IMG/VR virus record: IMGVR_UViG_3300044633_000631
Location: 1 to 64,000 of that record
Length of the DNA stretch: 64,000 nt
Source of the DNA: a virus
Reading direction: 5' to 3' (one strand)
The position numbers and the translations under genes are program-made. Within the stretch, counting starts at the first letter, position 1, and every line of letters starts with the position of its first letter. Below, in pieces: positions 41,266 through 47,966 of this stretch. Under the pieces are notes generated by a model that was not told the origin of the DNA, made no database searches, and saw nothing but the letters and a program-made list of their open reading frames with translations.

Positions 41266-41723
41266 GCGTCCATCCCAATAAATTTCATACCAAGTTCACT
41301 TCGTTGGGCATTTCTATACTCTAGTGCTTCTGTCAATGTTCTACATCTTTTTGAAATAACTTTACCTTTGTGATTCATAGCGACATCATACACAACTCTT
41401 TCAGCTGATACTGTTGGTCTAATATTTCTATAAACACTTTTAACGCTTGTGCCATCTTTCAGATATAGATTTTCAATTCTAGTGTTCTGTTTATTGTTAT
41501 CAACATAGCCCAGATAATCTAATTGTGTAAGTTCATCGCCATGATGGTATGTCCACACAAGTCGTGCCGCAACATACATTCTATGGTTTACCTGAATGAT
41601 TCGATTTCTATCAGGATCGAACCTTACAGCGTTGTGGCTTTGCTTAAATTTTGAATCTCTCCAATATAAACAACCTGTTATCGCGTCATAATCGAATAGT
41701 CTTCTAACTTCTTTTTGATTCAT
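41262..41723 (-). CDS. degenerate HNH endonuclease-like protein with AP2-like end
   Basis: 153 residues. LFDYDAITGCLYWR, then VAARLVWTYHHGDE (start of the HNH fold), then YVDNNKQNTRIENLYL, the N and last part of HNH. In active relatives the middle reads (I/V)DH-I-N-x-D; here the matching stretch is LGYVDNN, so the catalytic His is not present. The C-terminal VVYDVAMNHKGKVISKRCRT and LTEALEYRNAQ resemble an AP2 DNA-binding domain. Probably a former homing endonuclease, now a DNA-binding protein or a relic. Confidence 0.75.
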   Translation of the reverse strand: MNQKEVRRLFDYDAITGCLYWRDSKFKQSHNAVRFDPDRNRIIQVNHRMYVAARLVWTYHHGDELTQLDYLGYVDNNKQNTRIENLYLKDGTSVKSVYRNIRPTVSAERVVYDVAMNHKGKVISKRCRTLTEALEYRNAQRSELGMKFIGMDA

Positions 41724-42057
41724 TTGAAATACCTCTTAGTAGTATTGAAAATTTGCCCAAGATTGGTAATGGGCTGTTTAAAGTATACATGTTAGCGATT
41801 CTGATGTTAAATGAGTCTTTGTCTTTAAACGCTATAGGCTCATTAGGCCATTCCCCGTAATACAATCTCCACGCAAGACGTGCTGCAGATGTTTGTTTTT
41901 TCGCAGAACCTGGTACACGAACTACACAGCGCACACCTCTACTTTTACCAACGCTTTGTGTAAGACATGCATTAGCGCCATTATGCCTTGTAATTGTGCC
42001 ATTAATAGCATTATAAATAAAATACCTTTCTTTAATCAAAACTTCAAACTCTTTCAT
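41704..42057 (-). CDS. degenerate HNH endonuclease-like protein
   Basis: 117 residues. FIYNAINGTITR, then AARLAWRLYYGEWPNEPIAF followed by KDKDSFNIRIANMYTL matches the HNH core of phage homing nucleases, but the DH of the usual P-x-x-x-IDHIN is AF here, so the catalytic His is lost. Overlaps the next HNH-like gene by 20 nt. No AP2 domain. Confidence 0.72.
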   Translation of the reverse strand: MKEFEVLIKERYFIYNAINGTITRHNGANACLTQSVGKSRGVRCVVRVPGSAKKQTSAARLAWRLYYGEWPNEPIAFKDKDSFNIRIANMYTLNSPLPILGKFSILLRGISNESKRS

Positions 42058-42059
42058 AA

Positions 42060-42737
42060 TTAACCTCGATTAATAAAGTCCAACACATCGCGTCCTAATG
42101 CAATTAAATCATTTTCAGAGATGTTATCAGCTAGAATCAATATAGACCCCTCTTTAATCTCTAATAAGAATTCATAATCATTTCTTCTAAACTTAGCAAT
42201 CCTACCTTCTGAACTTATAATACTAAATGTACCAGATGTAGGATCAGTGTTAAGTTTAATACCTGGTTGAGTAGAGATAATCTCTTTTAAACGCAAGAAT
42301 GCTTGATCACTACCAATAGAAACTTTAACTTCCATCCCATCGACTTTACAATTAGGGTATAAAAGCTTTAGCAGGTCTATGTGAGAGTCAAGAGAACATT
42401 TTAAAGTTTTATATTCAAGATCTACAATAGCATTTCTAGGGCGTGCTTTTAAAGCTTTTTCTATTGCCAAGCCAAGATACTCGTTGCATTTTCCTTTTTG
42501 TTTATAAGAAACAAAAGGTATTTTATCAACTAATTCAATGTAAGTTTTTAATGGCATTTGGCCACGTACTGTTGCTTCGCGAGATGTTACCATAAGGTCT
42601 TGAATAGTGACTAGTTCAATGCCCTGGATTATTAATTCATTCGCTACTTGTACCAATGTTTTAAATTCCTTACGAGCAATATCTTCAACTTGAAGACGCA
42701 CGCTATTGTTTGTATATGCTGTTAAATATCTCATCAT
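42060..42737 (-). CDS. unknown protein
   Basis: 225 residues; GGAGATAAAGAA before the ATG fixes the start. Contains QVANELIIQGIELVTIQDLM and LDLEYKTLKCSLD-like helical parts, then FSIISSEGRIAKFRRNDYEF and GSILILADN strands. No recognised motif. It follows the strong terminator below the Ala-rich gene and begins the small-gene operon that runs to 38.5 kb. Confidence 0.75.
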   Translation of the reverse strand: MMRYLTAYTNNSVRLQVEDIARKEFKTLVQVANELIIQGIELVTIQDLMVTSREATVRGQMPLKTYIELVDKIPFVSYKQKGKCNEYLGLAIEKALKARPRNAIVDLEYKTLKCSLDSHIDLLKLLYPNCKVDGMEVKVSIGSDQAFLRLKEIISTQPGIKLNTDPTSGTFSIISSEGRIAKFRRNDYEFLLEIKEGSILILADNISENDLIALGRDVLDFINRG

Positions 42738-42760
42738 TTCTTTATCTCCAGTTTTTGATT

Positions 42761-42791
42761 AAAAACCCCTCAACCATTAAGGTCAAGGGGT
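42761..42791 (-). terminator. intrinsic terminator after the Ala-rich gene
   Basis: On the minus strand ACCCCTTGACC (42791-42781) pairs with GGTTGAGGGGT (42775-42765) allowing two G-T pairs, then TTTTT (42765-42761). It closes the one-gene unit formed by P5 and the gene at 42804-43418. Confidence 0.8.
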
Positions 42792-42803
42792 GTTTGTTAA
42801 AAA

Positions 42804-43418
42804 TTACTTACCAGCTTTTGCTTCACGTTTTAAACGATTAGCTTCACGTTTTGCAGCCAATTCAGCTACAGCTTCTGGGCCTTTAGACTCAGCTTCTGCA
42901 TCTTCTTCAGCACGTTTCTTAGCTTGGTATTCTGCTAAACCAGCAGCAGCTTTGGGTGACACTTCGCGTTTTTCAACGCCAGCGCTATAAGCTTCCAAGA
43001 TAGCAGCAGAGTTACTAACAACATAATCAGCAAGTTCAGGATTACCTGATGCTTGTAAGATTTCTGTTTTAGCGGCTTCTACTTTTTCTTCAGCAGTTAA
43101 ACGTTTTACAGCAGGCCATCTGAACGAATCTAAAACAGCTTTTGCATTGTCAAATAAGAAACCTGAAGTGATTTCCGCAAGTGCTTTTTCCAATTTGTTA
43201 TAATCAGATTTAGTCACACGACGAATAGTACCACTTTCGAAAGCAGATTCAACTGTGTCTTGGTTATCAACTAACCATTCTGCAACGTCTGTTTGATTGC
43301 TTACAGCTGTTAACATAGCTGCTAAAATCAATGGACGTCTAACAAAGTTTAATGCTTCTGCTTTAGTTGCAAATGTTTGACCGTTTACTACGAATGCTTG
43401 TTGGATTTGGACTGACAT
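42804..43418 (-). CDS. Ala/Glu/Lys-rich protein, own promoter and terminator
   Basis: 204 residues with AAGGAATTCATC before the ATG. N-terminal part FVVNGQTFATKAEALNFVRR, then helical repeats, and a C-terminal ~50 residues dominated by A, E, K and R (AKKRAEEDAEAESKGPEAVA, REANRLKREAKAGK), which could bind nucleic acid. Codon use favours common codons more than its neighbours. P5 lies 122 nt upstream, a terminator directly downstream, and no other gene is in the unit. This isolation suggests high, separately timed expression. Function unknown. Confidence 0.8.
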   Translation of the reverse strand: MSVQIQQAFVVNGQTFATKAEALNFVRRPLILAAMLTAVSNQTDVAEWLVDNQDTVESAFESGTIRRVTKSDYNKLEKALAEITSGFLFDNAKAVLDSFRWPAVKRLTAEEKVEAAKTEILQASGNPELADYVVSNSAAILEAYSAGVEKREVSPKAAAGLAEYQAKKRAEEDAEAESKGPEAVAELAAKREANRLKREAKAGK

Positions 43419-43539
43419 GATGAATTCCTTAAGATAAATTATTAATTAATATTTATCTGTGCGGTCCCACTTAGTGCGCTTTTGCCCAATGCTCTTACAG
43501 TTCTTAATACGAGATGAGAATCTAACTTCTTATTTGAAA

Positions 43540-43558
43540 TTAGGGTTAATTTAACGGG
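43540..43558 (-). promoter_or_regulatory. P5: copy of the 19-bp phage promoter-like motif
   Basis: Same core, 122 nt before the Ala-rich gene start and between it and the upstream stop (43607). On the plus strand the flank continues directly into GC-rich DNA. Confidence 0.75.
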
Positions 43559-43560
43559 GT

Positions 43561-43750
43561 TGGCACACTCGCATTACAACCCGAACCCGTTAAGGTACTG
43601 CTTTTGCTACGCGTTGGCCACAGACGGCACGAGGAACCTGTCCCATGCCTGCAGGGATGCCTCAGACGCGGTTGCCAGCTCTGCCCCCGTTTCTGGCCCA
43701 AATTTGGGCACCCTGATGCCAGCGGGTAGCACGGGCTGTGAGTCACCAAC
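43561..43750. other. GC-rich segment
   Basis: About 190 bp clearly richer in G and C than the surrounding DNA. It covers the last ~45 codons of the gene at 43607 and the spacer up to P5. Codons here are GC-ending (CCC, CTG, GCC, GTG), unlike the rest of the same gene. See the matching finding. Confidence 0.8.
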
Positions 43751-43942
43751 TTCCACAAGATTGAGGTCATTGTACGGATCATTCTTATTAACTAATCCCT
43801 CCATAGTCCATGAAGTATGTTCCCAATCACCGTCATCTAAATACAACCCAAGTACAGGATAGCCATAGCGCTCCTCAATAATACCCAAAAGCACAACTTC
43901 CCGGCCATCTTGTGTCTCATATGCTTTATCTAAATCAATCAT
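43607..43942 (-). CDS. single-module KxYxTxxG protein with GC-rich 3' end
   Basis: 111 residues. LDKAYETQDGREVVLLGI, YPVLGLYLDDG, WTMEGLV and DLNLVEVGD give the module; it is paralogous to the next gene (43939). The tail PVLPAGIRVPKFGPETGAEL... continues from a segment (PVLPEGIKL) where its paralogue ends, so the extra ~35 residues and their GC-rich DNA are an extension or insertion. Confidence 0.72.
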   Translation of the reverse strand: MIDLDKAYETQDGREVVLLGIIEERYGYPVLGLYLDDGDWEHTSWTMEGLVNKNDPYNDLNLVEVGDSQPVLPAGIRVPKFGPETGAELATASEASLQAWDRFLVPSVANA

Positions 43943-44196
43943 TTGTATACTCCACTTAGTTTAATACCTTCAGGCAATACAGGCAGTTCATCACTAAACT
44001 CTTTTAAATCACGACCCATCGGTTCTTCATCATCGTAAACATATCCTTCGATAGTCCATGTTTCTCCTGTCCATTCGCTATAATTGTCTAAATACGCACC
44101 CACTACACTATATGGGTTTTCTTCAGACGATAAGATTGCAAATAGCACTACTGGACGTTCATTGCGGGTTACATATGTTTTATTTAAATCAATCAT
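43939..44196 (-). CDS. single-module KxYxTxxG family protein
   Basis: 85 residues: LNKTYVTRNERPVVLFAI, YSVVGAYLDN, WTIEGYV, then DELPVLPEGIKLSGVYK. Close paralogue of the gene at 43607. Overlaps both neighbours by 4 nt (ATGA). Confidence 0.72.
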   Translation of the reverse strand: MIDLNKTYVTRNERPVVLFAILSSEENPYSVVGAYLDNYSEWTGETWTIEGYVYDDEEPMGRDLKEFSDELPVLPEGIKLSGVYK

Positions 44197-44393
44197 TTTC
44201 TTACTACCCCTTGGCTTGGATCACTTAATTCAACAAGCTCATAAATGTGCTTGCCTTCGATTACAACACCACCAATGTTTGTTTGGTGGACTTGACGATA
44301 GTCTTCGTACTTCATATTAACTACAACTACCGATACCGCTATTGCTATCATCATTCCGATAATAGCAGATATTAAATCAAATTTGTGTAACAT
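44193..44393 (-). CDS. single-pass membrane protein
   Basis: 66 residues from the ATG at 44393 (MLHKFDLISAIIGMM), which has AGAGGTTAAGAAC before it; an in-frame ATG at 44426 lacks a ribosome site but follows the upstream stop closely. TM segment LISAIIGMMIAIAVSVVVV; the rest (VVIEGKHIYELVELSDP) is soluble. Function unknown. Confidence 0.6.
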   Translation of the reverse strand: MLHKFDLISAIIGMMIAIAVSVVVVNMKYEDYRQVHQTNIGGVVIEGKHIYELVELSDPSQGVVRK

Positions 44394-44427
44394 GTTCTTA
44401 ACCTCTTGGTTTATTAACTCTTTCATA

Positions 44428-44637
44428 TTATTGCGCAACTAAATCTAAATCATTATCTACAATACTTTCATCGCATCGCCCGTCTATCATCCAACGCTCA
44501 TCAATCCATTCCTGATAGTCAGTATCATAATAACGCCCTAACACTGGATAATCAGTTTTAACTGATGTGATAATTTGGTGTACTTCCGCTTTGAAGCCAC
44601 ACTGTGTGCGATACTTCTTTTGAATTTCGATTTTCAT
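44428..44637 (-). CDS. single-module KxYxTxxG family protein
   Basis: 69 residues: IQKKYRTQCGFKAEVHQI, YPVLGRYYDT, WIDERWMIDG and DNDLDLVAQ. Full module. Function unknown. Confidence 0.72.
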   Translation of the reverse strand: MKIEIQKKYRTQCGFKAEVHQIITSVKTDYPVLGRYYDTDYQEWIDERWMIDGRCDESIVDNDLDLVAQ

Positions 44638-44640
44638 AAC

Positions 44641-44796
44641 CTACCCCGGTGGATTGCATGAGTAGCACATGCAGTTTCTGTGATAGCCGTGTGGGCCAAG
44701 AATTCTGTCACCATCTTCTTCCCAGTTTTCTTCTTGAGGTTCTGGATCATAATCCCACTCTTGATCATCACTTAATTGACCTCTATAAAATGTCAT
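44641..44796 (-). CDS. small acidic protein with a Cys-rich end
   Basis: 51 residues. Acidic first half (SDDQEWDYDPEPQEENWEED), then GPHGYHRNCMCYSCNPPG. The C-x-C-x-x-C with nearby His could bind zinc. A good ribosome site (GAGAGATAAGAT) precedes the ATG. The first codons resemble the start of the next gene (SDQEWQPY), which hints at a shared origin. Confidence 0.65.
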   Translation of the reverse strand: MTFYRGQLSDDQEWDYDPEPQEENWEEDGDRILGPHGYHRNCMCYSCNPPG

Positions 44797-44819
44797 ATCT
44801 TATCTCTCAGTAAATGCCG

Positions 44820-45098
44820 CTAATTAAGAAGATTTGTTAACTGATCACTTTCTACGCAACCGTGCAGGGTGCCATAAGATGGAAAGTAGCCTGTCAGGCT
44901 ACAAGTCCCTCCATCTTCAAAGTAGATGCTTTCATTAGAGAAATTGAAGCCAATTATCGTCTTCGGCCCTCTTCTCGCGGTTCCCCATGTCTGGCCTATT
45001 GCGAATTCAGTCCCGTTTACACGAATGCGTTTCTTTGACTTATGAATCTCCAATTCACCACCAAAGCGATGGTAAGGTTGCCACTCTTGATCACTCAT
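44820..45098 (-). CDS. unknown small protein
   Basis: 92 residues; GGAGAGATGAGAC precedes the ATG. VNGTEFAIGQTWGTARRGPKTIIGF and SIYFEDGGTCSLTGYF suggest a small beta-sheet; distant relation to the KxYxTxxG module is possible (T-x-x-RGPKTIIGF) but not certain. Confidence 0.62.
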   Translation of the reverse strand: MSDQEWQPYHRFGGELEIHKSKKRIRVNGTEFAIGQTWGTARRGPKTIIGFNFSNESIYFEDGGTCSLTGYFPSYGTLHGCVESDQLTNLLN

Positions 45099-45247
45099 GT
45101 CTCATCTCTCCGCTCTGGTTCATTCAACTTAGTTTCAGCCGCATGTTCTAATTGTTTAATGTACACGTACACATCGTACGGTACTTTGAAATGCGCAAGT
45201 TTACGCGTTTTTAAATCGGGGATTGCTACAAAGTATGAACCTGTCAC
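45095..45247 (-). CDS. small unknown protein, GTG start
   Basis: 50 residues, starting with GTG at 45247, which overlaps the upstream stop (GTGA), and ending in ATGA with the next gene. TGSYFVAIPDLKTRKLAHF, VPYDVYVYIKQLEHAAETKL. The double 4-nt overlaps support translation. Function unknown. Confidence 0.55.
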   Translation of the reverse strand: MTGSYFVAIPDLKTRKLAHFKVPYDVYVYIKQLEHAAETKLNEPERRDET

Positions 45248-45348
45248 GTATCCTCCTCCTCGTCATCCCATTCCCATTCATCATCAAGTTCTTCTTCATC
45301 ATCGTCGATCCAAGTCTCGTCCTCGCCATGATTTTCATATATAGCCAT
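45244..45348 (-). CDS. very acidic micro-protein
   Basis: 34 residues: 18 Asp or Glu, four Trp (WIDDDEEELDDEWEWDDEEE). Very acidic small phage proteins sometimes imitate DNA; that role is only a guess here. Its GTGA end overlap with the next gene supports it being real. Confidence 0.5.
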   Translation of the reverse strand: MAIYENHGEDETWIDDDEEELDDEWEWDDEEEDT

Positions 45349-45350
45349 TG

Positions 45351-46223
45351 TTAAACCTCTTTAATTAAGTCTTCATCACTGTAAGCGCCACAGTCATAAT
45401 AATAACCTTTGCGTGTATATATACGTAAGGAATCATCACTCGCGCCCATTGCAACAACATGTTCATCATCTCTAATGTGTATTATCTCATACTTTTCACC
45501 ACGTTCGTTAACATACATACTACCAACTTCTAAACAGAGTCCATTGAATTCCCCCACAAGACTTGTTTCTGCGATAGGAAATTGCTGTCCCTTGAGCAAT
45601 CCTGTTAATTTAGTTGCAAGTCCTGATTCAACTCTATAAACATGACCTTTGGCACCAATATAAAGCTTTTTATCATCTGGAGGAAAGACATCAACTATAT
45701 CATAATCAGACTGTTCATTTTCAAATATTTCACCATATTTACTTACACCAAACTTGCAACCATTAGTTGTACTATATTCATATCTATAGAACCCTACGTC
45801 ACTGGTTGTTTTTGTTATACTAGCCATTTGACCGCTACGTGTTACATAAATACCGCCTACTTTTACTTTAGGAGGTCTCAGCAAATCGCACTCAGACTTT
45901 GTATCAATATACATCTTACCATCTATTGTGTAGTCATAGCCATTATCACCACTAAATACATATCTACCATAATGCTCTATATCTGTTAATGTTACAGGGT
46001 TTCCCTCTCGTGTAAAATACTGACGACCCGCTTTAAACTTAAAATTACGTACACGTTCTACTAAATCCCAATCTGATTCGTCATAATCAAATCTTTTACC
46101 ATCCTTCGTTACTGTATAATCAGCATTTGTACCAAACGGATACACAGGACTCTCTGTCGTCTCAATAATTCTGACAACTTTACCGTGACGTGTTCTATAC
46201 TTCTTGTTCAGTTTTATTTTCAT
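45351..46223 (-). CDS. four-module KxYxTxxG protein
   Basis: 290 residues; AAGGAAATC precedes the ATG. Tandem modules: LNKKYRTRHGKVVRII... WDLVERV (1-55), AGRQYFTREGNPVTLT... CDLLRPP (60-115), VGGIYVTRSGQMASIT... YDIVDVF (118-178), and VGSMYVNERGEKYEII... DEDLIKEV (235-290), with a diverged stretch between the third and fourth. It is the clearest evidence that the module is a self-contained unit. No catalytic residues recognised. Confidence 0.75.
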   Translation of the reverse strand: MKIKLNKKYRTRHGKVVRIIETTESPVYPFGTNADYTVTKDGKRFDYDESDWDLVERVRNFKFKAGRQYFTREGNPVTLTDIEHYGRYVFSGDNGYDYTIDGKMYIDTKSECDLLRPPKVKVGGIYVTRSGQMASITKTTSDVGFYRYEYSTTNGCKFGVSKYGEIFENEQSDYDIVDVFPPDDKKLYIGAKGHVYRVESGLATKLTGLLKGQQFPIAETSLVGEFNGLCLEVGSMYVNERGEKYEIIHIRDDEHVVAMGASDDSLRIYTRKGYYYDCGAYSDEDLIKEV

Positions 46224-46365
46224 TTTCGATTTCCTTCTGGATTTTAAATAGGTTCTTTAGCTGTCTGTTTCTGATCAAAAGCTCTTGTTCTAACAACTGA
46301 ATAGCATGCTTCTTTTCAATTATTAGAATTTCCACCTGCCTTTCATAAATGTAAAGTGGCGTCAT
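46195..46365 (-). CDS. small coiled-coil protein
   Basis: 56 residues, almost all a charged helix (QVEILIIEKKHAIQLLEQE, LLIRNRQLKNLFKIQKEIEN). Starts inside the ligase end (23-nt overlap, other frame) and ends inside the next gene. A GTG start with AGG in front at about 46335 is also possible. Confidence 0.5.
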   Translation of the reverse strand: MTPLYIYERQVEILIIEKKHAIQLLEQELLIRNRQLKNLFKIQKEIENENKTEQEV

Positions 46366-47713
46366 CATACATACCGTCCTGAATGTTCAATAAATGTTCT
46401 AGAGTATCTGCTTCATCTTTATCGTAGCGTCTCTCAATGAACTTAGGCTCAAATAATGAGTAGTTACCTTTCTCATCACAAATTACTTCTGAATACGTTA
46501 CACCTATAATTGCATATAACCAATCTCCTCTGTTGTTCCAAATCTCTTGTGTCAATGCATCTGTTAAGTTACCTACACCAACACTTAAGTCACCATCTTC
46601 TGTTACACATAATAGTGAACCGAATGTTTCTTTATTAGCACCTGTTCCTGGTATAAATTCAATGACTCTTAACTCACACTCGAATTCTTTCTTAAACTTA
46701 ACACCACCAGTTGTAGTGCCATCTCTCCATAGCATATCTTTTTTCTTAAGCATACTGCCTTCTTTTCCTTGTCTAACAAGTTCTATGAAATGCGTTTCTG
46801 CTTCTTGAAGATTATTAACAATCCGTGTATCAATTATTCTTGTCCATTTACATGCAATGCCTAGATTAGCATCAGAGAGGTGTAGTAAGTCAAAGTGTAA
46901 GTTATTCAATCTAGAGTAATAAGGCTCATCATCTGCCCCGTTAGCAATACCTGACAACTTTACTCGATCCCAAACCATGAATACAGGTTTTTCTTCTGGC
47001 TTAAAGCTGCCGCCTAAATTAACTCTACGTATGATACCGTTACTAGTTTTACGTTCCAGAATTTCTCCATTTACTTCTACTAATAATTCACCATGATACT
47101 GATATCCATCTTTCATATGAGGACTTAATTCAAATATCAGATCATAGTACTCATAGACATTCATTGGCTGGTAATTACGTGATAACATTGAAATATCACC
47201 AGCACTCTTAGTGATGTTTACAAACAAGCCATTAGCCTTTTCTTGGGAGAATGCAGGAAATGGAAACTTATCCATCTTAACATTCTTAGGAAGGCTAAAC
47301 CGCATATATTTCTTAATAGGTATGAATTCAGATTGCTTTGCCTTGTTAATAGATTTCACATCAAAGCCAGCATCTAAACTTTTATTAAGAATTTGACAGA
47401 ATAGTACTTGAGATTTGGGTGTTAATGTTTGCAAATGTTCATTAATAATCGTCTTTGCTTGATTACCTGTTAGTCTTCTTTTAGCTAGGTTATCTAATAA
47501 GGTGAATGTAGCATTGTTGAACATATCACGACCAGTTTTAAAAGGTTCTTCTACATTCCTAATACCATACATGATGAATGGATCATATGCATGCCATATA
47601 ATATCTTCAAACATTTCATCTTCTAACCCATATGCTAACATATGAATCTTTTCATTCTTAGAAGGCTGTTGTGCTATTGCCAATAATAAATCATATACGT
47701 CATCACTATTCAT
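46343..47713 (-). CDS. ATP-dependent DNA ligase
   Basis: 456 residues, similar in length to T4 ligase (487). Adenylation motif I EKANG with Lys at residue 159 (KADG in T4; here N replaces D), motif III-like YHGELLV, motif IV EGSMLKKKD and motif V VKFKKEFECEL. Seals nicks using ATP. The ATG overlaps the stop of a 21-codon leader (ATGA), so expression may be coupled to it. The N for D in motif I is a conservative change that does not by itself suggest inactivity. Confidence 0.9.
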   Translation of the reverse strand: MNSDDVYDLLLAIAQQPSKNEKIHMLAYGLEDEMFEDIIWHAYDPFIMYGIRNVEEPFKTGRDMFNNATFTLLDNLAKRRLTGNQAKTIINEHLQTLTPKSQVLFCQILNKSLDAGFDVKSINKAKQSEFIPIKKYMRFSLPKNVKMDKFPFPAFSQEKANGLFVNITKSAGDISMLSRNYQPMNVYEYYDLIFELSPHMKDGYQYHGELLVEVNGEILERKTSNGIIRRVNLGGSFKPEEKPVFMVWDRVKLSGIANGADDEPYYSRLNNLHFDLLHLSDANLGIACKWTRIIDTRIVNNLQEAETHFIELVRQGKEGSMLKKKDMLWRDGTTTGGVKFKKEFECELRVIEFIPGTGANKETFGSLLCVTEDGDLSVGVGNLTDALTQEIWNNRGDWLYAIIGVTYSEVICDEKGNYSLFEPKFIERRYDKDEADTLEHLLNIQDGMYDDATLHL

Positions 47714-47775
47714 TTCTTAATCCCCAATAATACCTTTAGAATATCCCAAGCTAATTCAGCTAATTGTTTATACAT
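47710..47775 (-). CDS. 21-residue leader peptide before ligase
   Basis: MYKQLAELAWDILKVLLGIKK: one amphipathic helix. It has a strong ribosome site (GGAGAAATT) and lies just after a terminator hairpin; its stop overlaps the ligase start (ATGA). The ligase ATG itself has no obvious ribosome site, so the leader probably provides translational coupling. Confidence 0.55.
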   Translation of the reverse strand: MYKQLAELAWDILKVLLGIKK

Positions 47776-47787
47776 AAATTTCTCCGA

Positions 47788-47812
47788 TTAAAAGGGGAAC
47801 CGAAGTTCCCCT
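47788..47812 (-). terminator. intrinsic terminator with UUCG loop
   Basis: On the minus strand AGGGGAAC-TTCG-GTTCCCCT (47812-47793) is a perfect 8-bp stem with the very stable UUCG tetraloop, then TTTTAA. It lies after the nrdA/49-aa genes and before the ligase leader. Confidence 0.85.
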
Positions 47813-47816
47813 AAGA

Positions 47817-47966
47817 TTAATTCCACGCTAAATATTCATTAATACGATAACCAGTAGTTCCCCACTGGTATGCTTGAACATACTTATACTTACGATATAA
47901 TGCTCGTAATTGTTTTCTGCGATCTCTGCTATTACCGCTTAACACAAAATGACTTGGGCTAAGCAT
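47817..47966 (-). CDS. small basic protein after nrdA
   Basis: 49 residues (MLSPSHFVLSGNSRDRRKQL... YRINEYLAWN). The ATG overlaps the nrdA stop by 8 nt and GCAGGAGAA lies about 12 nt upstream. A longer frame exists but lies inside nrdA. Basic and aromatic; the order NSRDRRKQLRALYRKYKYV suggests nucleic-acid or membrane contact. Function unknown. Confidence 0.6.
   Translation of the reverse strand: MLSPSHFVLSGNSRDRRKQLRALYRKYKYVQAYQWGTTGYRINEYLAWN

Noticed and set aside
43546-43862. Frames at 43546-43782 (minus) and 43560-43862 (plus) in the GC-rich patch.
   Set aside because: GC-rich DNA has few stops by chance; the 43607-43942 gene, paralogous to its neighbour, explains the coding.
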